Source of the DNA: Saccharopolyspora spinosa NRRL 18395
GTDB lineage: Bacteria > Actinomycetota > Actinomycetes > Mycobacteriales > Pseudonocardiaceae
DNA length: 64,000 nucleotides
Assembly (NCBI RefSeq): GCF_000194155.1
Contig: NZ_GL877882.1
Span: 320,233-384,232 of the forward strand
Direction: 5' to 3'
Positions 35,877-43,892 of the stretch are shown here, one piece after another. The first letter of the stretch is position 1, and every line of letters starts with the position of its first letter. A program made the translations under genes and the position numbers. The notes beneath the pieces are model-generated. The model saw nothing but the letters and a program-made list of their open reading frames with translations, searched no databases and had not been told where the DNA came from.

Positions 35877-37376
35877 CAGCCAAGGGCCGCCCGGTCGAAG
35901 CGAGCCCAGTCCAGGGAATTGGGCGGGGCTGGCCGAACACCGGTCACCGCGCTGGACACCGCCACGTTCCAGTCACTGAACCCCCATATCACCAGTCCGC
36001 TGGTGTCCCGTGCCAGGCGCTGCGCGTCGGCGAGCAGCCGCGCCCGCCCTGCCTGGTCCACGGTGCTCAGCGCGCGGGTAAAGAGCGCGTCGAACTCCGG
36101 TGACCGGTACCCGGTGTAGTTGTTGCTGCCCGCGTCGCCCCGCATGCGCTGCCCCATGAAGGTCGTCAGCGGCAGCGTGGCAGTCCGGGTATGGGCGGCG
36201 ACGCCGTTCTTCTTGATGTCGGAGAAGTACGTCTCGGACGGCCCCATGCGCGGGGTGACTCGCATCCCGGCCTCGCCGAGTTGCTGGGCGATCAGCGTCG
36301 CCGCCGACTCGAAGTAGGGGTCGGCCGCGCTGGTGAGCAGTTCGAACTGCAAGCCCTCGGCCCCGGCCTGCCGCAGCAGATCCCGGGCGAGGTCGACGTC
36401 CCGCCCGCGCTGCGGCAGGTCCTGCGGGTAGTACTTCAGGCCCATGCCGAACAGGTCGTTGCCGAGCTGGCCGTGTCCGCTGAGCGCGACGTCGACCAAC
36501 GCCTTCCGGTCCACACTGGACAGAACCGCCCGCACCAAGCGCGGGTCGTTGAACGGCGGGCGGTCGATCTTGAGCGCCACGGCCTGCATCGTGCCCTGCG
36601 ATGCGGCCAGCAACTGAGCGCGGCTGTCTCCTTGCAAGAGCTTCGCGGAGTTGGCGCTGACGTCGTGGATGTAGTGCACCTGGCCGGACATCAGCGCGGC
36701 TACGCGGGCGCTCTCCTCGTTGATGGGCACGAACTCCAGCTCGGCGGGTGTTGGCGGACCACCCCAGTAGCCGTCGAATCGGGCGAACACTGCGGGACGA
36801 CCCGGTTGGAACGAGGAGAACCGGAACGGGCCGGAACCAACTGGAGCGGTGAAGTCCGTGGTGCCAGCCGGAACGATCTCGGTGGCCGGCGCACCCCACA
36901 CCGAGGGGAACTCGAAGTCCGGGGCCTGCAGCACCAGTTCGAGTTCGCTGGCCGAGCGCGCACGACTGGCGGCGAAGTCGACGGCGGCGAACTGCCGCCG
37001 CGCGGGCGAAGCCGTGGCGGCGTCGGCGATGCGGCGGTAGCTGTAGAGCACGTCGTCGGCTGTGACCGGCCGGTTGTCGTGGAAGCGGGCGTCGCGCAGC
37101 CGGATCAGCCACCGCGTGCCGGTGGCGTCGGGCTCCCACGACTCGGCCAGGCGCGGCACGACGCTCATGTCGTCGGTCGACCAGCGCCTTCGCCCGCGCC
37201 TGGTCGACGAACAGCGAGCTGGTGTGCGGGTCGAGCGACTCCTTGGCACCCGCGGTGGGAAAGGCCACGCGTAGCCGCCCGTTCGAGCTGCCCCCACCAC
37301 CGCAGGCCGTCAGCGGTACGACCGCGAGCGCCCCCAAAGCGCCCTTGAGCAGCTTTCGTCTGTTGACGCCAGTCAC
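35876..37376 (-). pseudogene. Peptide/nickel-type ABC solute-binding lipoprotein, frameshifted
   Basis: From the GTG at 37376 the frame gives a Tat/lipoprotein-like signal (NRRKLLKGALGAL, then a lipobox ending LTACGGGG) and the start of an SBP_bac_5 domain (RVAFPTAG, LDPHTSSLFVDQARAKAL). Near 37190 the reading switches frame, and MSVVPRLAESWEPDATGTRW and the rest of a family 5 binding protein continue to 35876. A few residues usual at the switch point are missing, so a small deletion or an assembly indel lies here. The intact form would capture the ligand outside the cell for the two permeases. Confidence 0.85.
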
Positions 37377-38648
37377 TGTCGTGCTTCCTTCCCCGTCGTT
37401 GCGGAATCGCTGGTCGATTCGCGGTTCACGCTCCAGCTCCGCGGCGCCGATTCCGCCGAGCAGCCCCACGGAGAGCAGCGCCAGCCACGGTGCCCACCGC
37501 AGCGGTGCGTCGCCGGTGAGGTCGAGCAGGGCACCGACCAGCCAGCTCACCCCGGCCGCGACCAGGCTCGACACCAGGTAGTAGAAGCCGTAGTAGGTGC
37601 CTGCGAGGCGTTCGCTGCCCACCTCGGGCAGCAGTTCCATTGCGAACGGATTGGTGATCGCCATCCCGATCGTGAACAGAACCGTCGTCAGCAGCACGGG
37701 CAGGCACACCAACGCGGTCCGCGTCCAGTCCGGCGCGCCTGGATCCGGTGCCGCCAGCAGCGGGCTGCTCACCAGCACGGGGACGAAGGAAACTCCCATG
37801 CACATCAGGCCGATCGACACCGAGCGGCCCGGACTCCACCTGCGGCGGCACCACTGCGTGATGCGGACCTGCGCTCCTACGCCGACCACAGTGGACACCA
37901 CGAACACGGCGGCGATGGACTCGGTGAGCCCTGAAACCCGTTGCGCCTCCAAGGGCAGCAGCAGGTAGAGCTGGTTGTAGAGCCCGAAGTACGCGGACAG
38001 CGCGAGCGTGAACGCCAGGAAGCGCAGGTTGGTGACCACTTCGCGCCAGCTGCCCAGCACGTTGTCCTGCTGCGGCTGGAGTTTCTGGCGCGGCAGCACG
38101 ATGATCTGGGCGGTGGTGAGCACGGCGAAGGCGATGCACGCCACCCACGCGATCATCCGGAAGTCGACGGCGAGCAGCGCGGCACCCAGCAGCGGACCGA
38201 CCAGCGTCCCGGCGTGTGCGAAGACGTTGAACACCGCGAACGCCTCGGCGCGACGCTCTCCCGCCTCGTGCATGAGGTAGGTGCGCACCGCGGGGTTGAA
38301 CAGGGCACCTGCCAAGCCGGTGAGCACGGCGGCGGCGAACAACCCGGGCAGCGAGGTGAACACGCCGAACAGCCCGAACGAGACCACCCGCATCGCGCAG
38401 CCAGTGATGATCATCGGTCGGCATCCGAGCCGGTCTGCTGCGGTCCCGCCGACCAGGTACATCCCCTGCTGGCTGAGGTTGCGGACACCGAGCAGCAGGC
38501 CGATCACCGCCGCGCCGTAGCCCAGGTCCGCGCTCATGTACGACGCCAGGAACGGCAGCAGCATGTAGAAGCCCACATTGATGCCGAACTGGTTGATCAT
38601 CAACAGCCGCGCGGCGGGCGCCAGCTGCCGGAAACCGGTCGCGCTCAT
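37373..38648 (-). CDS. MFS exporter, C-terminus affected by an indel
   Basis: The roughly 420-residue twelve-helix MFS protein starts at an ATG overlapping the previous stop by 4 nt. It has the loop motif GGTAADRLGCRPMII. The main frame passes without a stop into the signal peptide of the binding protein. One frame over, the sequence ends in a TGA that overlaps the binding-protein GTG exactly as at the other operon junctions, so I place the true end there and suspect a 1-nt indel near 37430. In metallophore operons such MFS proteins export the newly made ligand (compare CntE). Confidence 0.85.
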
Positions 38649-39760
38649 CGGTCGTCCTCCCCGCACACCCCGCAGTCCTCGGCGCTTCCGGTGCTGCGGG
38701 AAGAGCAGGGGTCCACGACTTCGCGCGTCCTGGTCCATCCGCCTGAAATTGCTGGCGATTCCACTTCGGACGGTCTCCGCGCTGCGGGCACCAGGCCATG
38801 TCCGGCGAGGTAGTCGTCGTCGAAGATGCTCTGCCAGTAGCGGTGTGGCCCGTCCGGGAACACCCCGCACACCGCGTCCGACCCCAGTTCCTCGGCGCAC
38901 CACGCGGCGACCAGCGCGACAGCGCCGGTGCTCCACCCACCGGTCACGAACGATCCGGCGGCGAGTCGCCGGCATGCGTCGGCCGCCTCCGCCGGGCCGA
39001 TCCAGTGCACCTCGTCGAAGACGCCGTAGGCAACGTTGCGCGGGTGGATGCTGCTGCCCAGCCCGCGCATCAACCGGTGCGCGGCTGGTTGACCGAACAC
39101 CGTGGAACCAACCGAGTCGACGCCCACGATCCTGATGTTCGGCCAGTGCTCGCGAACAACCGAGGAGATCCCGGCGCTGTGCCCACCAGTGCCGACACTG
39201 CACACCACCGCGTCCAGGTGCTCGAACTGGCACGTGAGCTCCCGACCCAGACCGATGTACCCGGCGGGATTGTCCGGATTGCCATACTGGTCCGGCCAAT
39301 AAGCACCCGGCAGCAGCGCGAGCAACTCGGTCACCCGGTCACGCCGTGCCCGCTGCCAGCCGCCCACGGGGTGGGGCTCCCGCACGATCTCCACCCGTGC
39401 GCCGTGGGCCCGCAGCAGCGCCCTCGTCATTGCGTCCAGCTCCCGGTCCGCCACGATCACGACGGGATGTCCGAGCGTCGAACCGACGCAGGCCAAGCCG
39501 ATTCCGAGGGTTCCGCTGCTCGACTCGACGATCGCGCCGCCGGGGCGCAGCTCGCCACGCCGCCGGGCGCCCTGGATCAGCGAGAGGGCGGCTCTCGCTT
39601 TCATGCCGCCGGGGGCGAATCCTTCGAGTTTGGCCCAGAAACCGGGGTGCGGCGAGGAAAGTGGCGTGTCGATGCGCAGCACCGGGGTGTTCCCGATGAG
39701 GTCCAGCACGGAGTGGCACTTCGGCCCCCCGGCGGTCCAGCGCGCTTCGGTGGCCGTCAC
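38645..39760 (-). CDS. Cysteine-synthase-like PLP enzyme (CysK/SbnA type)
   Basis: The 371-residue fold-type II PLP enzyme has LIGNTPVLRI, the Schiff-base lysine at residue 54 in KLEGFAPGGMKARAALS, the substrate loop ESSSGTLGIGLA and the PLP phosphate loop SVGTGGHSAG. The cysteine-rich tail CGVCGEDD is unusual. SbnA enzymes of this family make an amino-acid building block of staphyloferrin B from phosphoserine and glutamate. The GTG start overlaps the DUF364 stop, and the end overlaps the MFS start. A role in building a small ligand, not in cysteine supply, fits the operon. Confidence 0.88.
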   Translation of the reverse strand: MTATEARWTAGGPKCHSVLDLIGNTPVLRIDTPLSSPHPGFWAKLEGFAPGGMKARAALSLIQGARRRGELRPGGAIVESSSGTLGIGLACVGSTLGHPVVIVADRELDAMTRALLRAHGARVEIVREPHPVGGWQRARRDRVTELLALLPGAYWPDQYGNPDNPAGYIGLGRELTCQFEHLDAVVCSVGTGGHSAGISSVVREHWPNIRIVGVDSVGSTVFGQPAAHRLMRGLGSSIHPRNVAYGVFDEVHWIGPAEAADACRRLAAGSFVTGGWSTGAVALVAAWCAEELGSDAVCGVFPDGPHRYWQSIFDDDYLAGHGLVPAARRPSEVESPAISGGWTRTREVVDPCSSRSTGSAEDCGVCGEDDR

Positions 39761-40629
39761 GTCAACTCACCTGCTGCGGTGTAGCGGTAGAGGTCCGTGC
39801 TGTCCCCGGTCAGCCAGAAGAAGGGGTACGGCTCTGCCGACAGGGCGTGGACCGAGGTGCCGACCAACTCCCGGAGCACCGCGCTTCCGGTCTGCGCGAA
39901 CATCACCAACGGCAACCCGCGTTCGCGGCAGTGCCCGGCGATCTCGTCGAAGGTCCCGTTGCCGAGCACCATGCCGGACGCCAGCACCGCCTGTGCCCCG
40001 CCGATCGCCTCCCGGTGGTCCAGGAGAACGGGCTCATCCCACTCCGTGCGACCCCCCTTCAAGTCGCACGGGACATAATTGACGCCACGCTCGCGCAAGG
40101 CGGCAAGTAACGAGTTCACCACACCGATTACCGCAATGCTGCCGCCCTCGGGCACCGGGACGAGGTCGGCGACCGCCCGGGCGCGGGCCATCGACTTCGC
40201 CAGTGAGGTTCCGGCTGGAATGCGTACCGCATGGCTTTCCGGGTGCTCTGCGTGCGGGACGAGCGCGGCCAGGTAGGCGTCGAGCACGGCGACCCGCACC
40301 GCGGGGTCTTCGTGCTCCAGCAGTTCGGCGACGCGCTGGCCGACGAGTTCGTGCACCGTACCGGGCTCGATCTGGCCGGGTTCCACGGCGCAAGAGCCCA
40401 CTGCGCCGCCGATCCGCACGCTGAGTACGCAATTGGTGTATCCGGAGCTCCTTCCGGTGTGCTGTGCACTTTGCACGGTCATGAAGACGACCGAAGTCCG
40501 GACGTAGTGCAGGCGCCGTTCATCGATTCTTGTTGGGTCAGTGGTGCGAACCCGTTCGACCACTGCGCGCAGGGCCGAATGCGATGTCCGGGCCAAGGAG
40601 AGTTGAGCGGGAAGCACAGATGTCTCCAC
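39757..40629 (-). CDS. DUF4213/DUF364 putative heavy-metal chelation protein
   Basis: The 290-residue protein has an N-terminal DUF4213-like region (residues about 1-125) and a C-terminal Rossmann-like DUF364 domain, seen in GSIAVIGVVNSLLAALRERG, QAVLASGMVLGNGTFDEI and VMFAQTGSAVLRELVG. The Pfam description of this family is putative heavy-metal chelation, with genomic context near B12 metabolism. The GTG at 40629 is the first gene start after the cobalamin riboswitch except for a small ORF. It is probably a metal-ligand enzyme or metal-handling protein. The reaction is unknown. Confidence 0.82.
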   Translation of the reverse strand: METSVLPAQLSLARTSHSALRAVVERVRTTDPTRIDERRLHYVRTSVVFMTVQSAQHTGRSSGYTNCVLSVRIGGAVGSCAVEPGQIEPGTVHELVGQRVAELLEHEDPAVRVAVLDAYLAALVPHAEHPESHAVRIPAGTSLAKSMARARAVADLVPVPEGGSIAVIGVVNSLLAALRERGVNYVPCDLKGGRTEWDEPVLLDHREAIGGAQAVLASGMVLGNGTFDEIAGHCRERGLPLVMFAQTGSAVLRELVGTSVHALSAEPYPFFWLTGDSTDLYRYTAAGELT

Positions 40630-40679
40630 GGGAGTCAGCGTTCGGTACGGCAGGCTGCCCCGCCGTTGGTCCGGTCGGA

Positions 40680-40796
40680 TCAGACCTGCGTTGCTGGCGC
40701 CCTGGTGTGGAGCAGTTCACGAGGCTGCGTCAGGCCGGCACACCAGTCGTGGTGGCCGTACTGGACAGCAATGGCACGCGCTGCGCGCTGCTGCAC
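40680..40796 (-). CDS. Possible 38-residue leader peptide after the riboswitch
   Basis: A GTG lies 7 nt after GGAGGAGG, the strongest ribosome site in the operon leader, and opens a 38-codon frame (starting VQQRAARAIAVQYGHHDW) ending in TGA 50 nt before the DUF364 start. It is not in frame with that gene. A small hairpin (CGGGG/CCCCG) sits right against the ribosome site. It may be a leader peptide or the true riboswitch-controlled translation start. The opposite strand is also open here, so coding is not certain. Confidence 0.35.
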   Translation of the reverse strand: MQQRAARAIAVQYGHHDWCAGLTQPRELLHTRAPATQV

Positions 40797-40842
40797 GTCG
40801 AATACCTCCTCCGGGGCTCCGCGACCCCGTACGAATCGGCAC

Positions 40843-40986
40843 GACGGTGTCAGTCTCCTGACTCATGGATCATCGCTGCTCGCCGGCCTTCCCACCGCAT
40901 GAGCGGCAGTGGCACAGGTGGCGGCAGCTCCCCATTCACAGTGGCGGGACCGTGCCGGACTCGCACCGGCTTCCTGGACACCATCG
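40843..40986 (-). promoter_or_regulatory. Cobalamin (AdoCbl-class) riboswitch
   Basis: Read on the minus strand, the 144 nt contain the conserved blocks in order: GGAAGCCGGTGCGAGTCCGG, CGGTCCCGCCACTG, GCCACTGCCGC, GCGGTGGGAAGGCCGGC, and the B12-box-like GATGATCC with GAGTCAGGAGAC. The outer P1 stem closes between GATGGTGTC at the 5' end and GACACCGTC at the 3' end. This is a complete cobalamin riboswitch aptamer. It lies about 210 nt upstream of the DUF364 gene, with a promoter just before it, so the 8-gene operon to 32056 should be turned down when B12 is plentiful. Confidence 0.93.
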
Positions 40987-41003
40987 CGTGAACTACCGCG
41001 GCG

Positions 41004-41032
41004 ACATTGGCAGCGCGCGGACCGGGTGTCAA
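41004..41032 (-). promoter_or_regulatory. Promoter of the riboswitch operon
   Basis: TTGACA, a 17-nt spacer and CAATGT stand directly upstream of the aptamer, a good match to a housekeeping sigma promoter. The predicted transcript start near 40997 leaves about 10 nt before the P1 stem. Confidence 0.6.
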
Positions 41033-41340
41033 GACCTTGCCAGCCAAGATCACTCCGGTGCCAGGCCGAGTAGCGTGGCCCAGCGATCAGCGCAGTGTCG
41101 GGCGGACTGCGGCGGTCGTGCTGATCACGCTTTCAGGGCGGCCTTGACTTCGGTGTAGCCCCACCAGCACCGGCCAGGCTAGTGGCGAACGATCCGCTGG
41201 CAGCCACATCCCACGACGCGGTTCCGTCTATCCCGGGCGGGATGGGCCTCCGAAACCGTCTTTGAGGTCGCGGTTCGCGGGCCGCTGCGCGAGCGATGAG
41301 TTGCCGGTCACACGGCCGCTCTGCTGCGCCCGCGCGCAGT

Positions 41341-41570
41341 TCAGGAACCGCGGGGTATTGCGGTGAGGTAGGGCACGAAGGTGCTGGTGTTCTCGCTGAC
41401 GGCGAGCTCGTGTCCGATCGGTGGGAAGGCGCGTTGCGGGCAGACCCGGCACCTACGGCCAACCCGGCAAGACCTTCGCCATCGGCCTCGGCTGCGGGCA
41501 GATCCTCACCCAGGTCGCCGAGATGCCCAACGGGCGGCGCTACTTCTGGATCGCCCGCACGGTCTCGCGC
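41341..41570. pseudogene. Scrambled fragments of an ScfR-type regulator
   Basis: On the minus strand 41447-41341 reads VCPQRAFPPIG, HELAVSENTSTFVPY and a stop, the C-terminus of the short-chain fatty-acid regulators (RamB/ScfR) usually found beside prp genes. On the plus strand 41448-41570 reads YGQPGKTFAIGLGCG and then ILTQVAEMPNGRRYFWIART, pieces from the middle of the same family in the wrong order. The regulator gene has been inverted and shuffled. The gap 40987-41340 otherwise holds only the riboswitch promoter. Confidence 0.6.
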
Positions 41571-42436
41571 TGCATGGCGCGCTCAACTCCGGCGGGCTGC
41601 TGCGCGTCCCCGGCGCTTTCAACCCGCTAAGCGCGAAGCTGATCCAGGACACCGGTTTCGACGGTGTCTACATCTCCGGCGCGGTACTGTCGGCCGATCT
41701 GGCGCTGCCCGACATCGGGCTGACGACACTGACCGAGGTGGCCGGGCGCACCCAGCAGATCGCGCGCGTCACCGACCTGCCGGTGCTCGTCGACGCCGAC
41801 ACCGGATTCGGCGAACCGATGAACGTGGCACGCACCGTGCAGACGCTGGAGGACACCGGTGCCGCGGGCTGCCACATCGAGGACCAGGTCAACCCGAAGC
41901 GCTGCGGGCACCTCGACGGCAAATCGGTCGTGGGTGCCGGGGAAATGACCCGACGGATCGCAGCTGCGGTGCAAGCCCGCCGCGACGAGAACTTCGTGCT
42001 CTGCGCGCGCACCGACGCCCGCGCACTTGAAGGGCTCGACGCCGCGATCGACCGGGCACGTGCCTACGTCGACGCCGGTGCGGACATGGTCTTCCCCGAA
42101 GCGCTGGCCGACGAGGCCGAGTTCGAGCGGTTTCACGCGGCGGTCGACGTTCCGCTGCTGGCCAACATGACGGAGTTCGGCAAGAGCCCGCTGCTCGGGG
42201 CGGACACACTTGAGCGGCTGGGCTACAACGTCGTGATCTACCCGGTCAGCCTGCTGCGGCTTGCGATGCACGCAGCCGAGGAAGGGTTGCGCCTGATCCG
42301 CGCCGAGGGCACGCAGGAAGCGCTGCTCGACCGCATGCAGCACCGCTCGCGGCTGTACGAGCTGCTCGATTACGCCGACTACAACACTTTCGACGACAAC
42401 GTCTTCAACTTCACCGAACCCGGGAGGAAGCGGTGA
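41381..42436 (+). CDS. prpB: Methylisocitrate lyase with rearranged 5' end
   Basis: From about 41577 the protein matches PrpB: GALNSGGLLRVPGAFNPLSA, the metal-site DADTGFGEP, the active-site KRCGHLDGK and the IEDQVNPK segment. The PEP-mutase/isocitrate-lyase barrel is complete to the end. No normal start codon lies between the GTG at 41381 and the conserved part. The first 60 or so codons are out-of-frame regulator debris, so the native start was lost in a rearrangement. The enzyme may be made as a longer fusion or poorly. It should cleave 2-methylisocitrate to pyruvate and succinate. It is coupled to prpC. Confidence 0.85.
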   Translation: MLVFSLTASSCPIGGKARCGQTRHLRPTRQDLRHRPRLRADPHPGRRDAQRAALLLDRPHGLALHGALNSGGLLRVPGAFNPLSAKLIQDTGFDGVYISGAVLSADLALPDIGLTTLTEVAGRTQQIARVTDLPVLVDADTGFGEPMNVARTVQTLEDTGAAGCHIEDQVNPKRCGHLDGKSVVGAGEMTRRIAAAVQARRDENFVLCARTDARALEGLDAAIDRARAYVDAGADMVFPEALADEAEFERFHAAVDVPLLANMTEFGKSPLLGADTLERLGYNVVIYPVSLLRLAMHAAEEGLRLIRAEGTQEALLDRMQHRSRLYELLDYADYNTFDDNVFNFTEPGRKR

Positions 42437-43575
42437 CCTCCGCAGCTCCGCAGGTCCACAAGGGACTCGCCGGTGTTGTCGCCGACACCACCGCGATCTC
42501 CACCGTCGACAACAGCACGAACTCGTTGCTGTACCGCGGGTATCCGGTTCAGGAGCTGGCGCAGTCCTGCTCGTTCCTGGAGGTCGCCCACCTGCTGTGG
42601 AGGGGCGAGCTGCCCACTGCCGAACAGCTGCGCCGGTTCGCGACGACGGAGGCATCGCAGCGCGAGGTCGGGCGCACGGTGCGCGCGATCGTGCACCACA
42701 CGCCCGAGAACTGCCACCCGATGGACGTGCTGCGCACCGCGGTGAGCTACCTCGGCGCCGACGATCCGACCGCCGAGACCGGCGGCCCGGAGGTCGACGA
42801 GCGCAAGGCGCTGTCCCTGCTGGCGAAGCTGCCCACCGTCGTCGCCCTCGACCAGCGCCGCCGACGCGGGCAGGAGCCGATCCCGCCCGACCCGGAGCTG
42901 GGCTACGTGGCCAACTTCTTCCACATGACCTCCGGCTCCGTGCCGGATCGCGAGACGCTGCGCTGCTTCGAGATCTCGCTGATCCTCTACGCCGAGCACA
43001 GCTTTAACGCCTCGACCTTCACCGCCAGGGTCGTGCCGTCGACCCTGGCCGACCTCTACAGTTCGGTCACGGCCGCGATCGGCGCGCTCAAGGGACCGCT
43101 GCACGGCGGCGCGAACGAGGCGGTGATGCACATGCTCACCGAGATCGGCCGGGCCGACCACGCGGAGCAGTGGCTGCACGAAGCGCTGGAGCAGCGCCGC
43201 AAGATCATGGGTTTCGGTCACCGCGTCTACCAGCACGGCGACTCCCGAGTGCCGATCATGCAGAAGGCGTTGGAGGAGTTCGCCGCCGGACGCGACGCCT
43301 CCGCGCTGATGGCATTGCACCACAAATTGGAGACGGTCATGTTGCGGGAGAAGGGAATTCATCCCAATCTCGACTACCTGACCGGGCCTGCCTACCACCT
43401 GATGGGCTTCGACATCCCGACATTCACCCCGCTGTTCGTGATGAGCCGGATCACCGGATGGGCCGCCCATATCATCGAGCAGGCCAGCGCCAACAGCCTC
43501 ATCCGGCCGCTGAGCGCCTACGGCGGGCCCGTCCAGCGGCACGTTCCGCTGCCAGCGCAGCGCCTCGTCGGTTAG
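42433..43575 (+). CDS. prpC: 2-Methylcitrate synthase / citrate synthase 2
   Basis: The 380-residue citrate-synthase fold enzyme has the active-site segments GPLHGGANEAVM and MGFGHRVYQHGD and the final catalytic-aspartate region. It starts at a GTG overlapping the prpB stop as GTGA. With PrpB it forms part of the methylcitrate cycle that burns propionyl-CoA. The third enzyme, methylcitrate dehydratase PrpD, is not next to it. Confidence 0.92.
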   Translation: MTSAAPQVHKGLAGVVADTTAISTVDNSTNSLLYRGYPVQELAQSCSFLEVAHLLWRGELPTAEQLRRFATTEASQREVGRTVRAIVHHTPENCHPMDVLRTAVSYLGADDPTAETGGPEVDERKALSLLAKLPTVVALDQRRRRGQEPIPPDPELGYVANFFHMTSGSVPDRETLRCFEISLILYAEHSFNASTFTARVVPSTLADLYSSVTAAIGALKGPLHGGANEAVMHMLTEIGRADHAEQWLHEALEQRRKIMGFGHRVYQHGDSRVPIMQKALEEFAAGRDASALMALHHKLETVMLREKGIHPNLDYLTGPAYHLMGFDIPTFTPLFVMSRITGWAAHIIEQASANSLIRPLSAYGGPVQRHVPLPAQRLVG

Positions 43576-43732
43576 ACCGAGCCGGGAGGTGGCGAAGCCG
43601 AGGCAGTATGTGCATGATCGGTGCGGGCAGTCTCATCTGGTGCGTGCCGATGACGAAGCCGTCGAATCTGCGGACGAGTAGGGATATTCAGTCATCAAAG
43701 TCCCGGTGGGTGGAAGGTGATGTCGGTTCGGT

Positions 43733-43852
43733 CTAGATGCGGCGGACCGCCTCCGGGACGAACCGCGCCATCGCCGTGTCGAGGGCGGCTTCTAGCTTGC
43801 TGGGGTCGGCGACGAGTCCGGAATCGATGGATGAAACGAGCGCGACCTATGC
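43733..43852 (-). pseudogene. C-terminal fragment of an unidentified protein
   Basis: In the 317-bp gap after prpC the minus strand carries a short coding-like run (VALVSSIDSGLVADPSKLE, then DTAMARFVPEAVRRI and TAG). It starts after a stop codon and lacks a start and ribosome site. It looks like the end of a gene cut off by the rearrangements near prpBC. The family is not recognised; nothing else is visible in the gap. Confidence 0.35.
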
Positions 43853-43892
43853 CGGCCTCCGACAGGAGTGTGCGAAGTGCGCATGATGTTGC

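Noticed and set aside
35973..39299. A very long open frame joining the CysK-like antisense, MFS and binding-protein start into one 1108-residue protein
   Set aside because: It mixes an out-of-frame stretch, the MFS frame and the binding-protein signal peptide. Start and stop signals with overlaps fit separate genes, and the run-through is best explained by a 1-nt indel.
32056..40629. A staphylopine-type (cnt) operon
   Set aside because: Importer and MFS fit, but there is no histidine racemase, nicotianamine-synthase-like or opine dehydrogenase gene.
40530..40991. Plus-strand 153-codon frame across the riboswitch
   Set aside because: It is antisense to a well-formed aptamer and promoter and has no ribosome site or recognisable domain.
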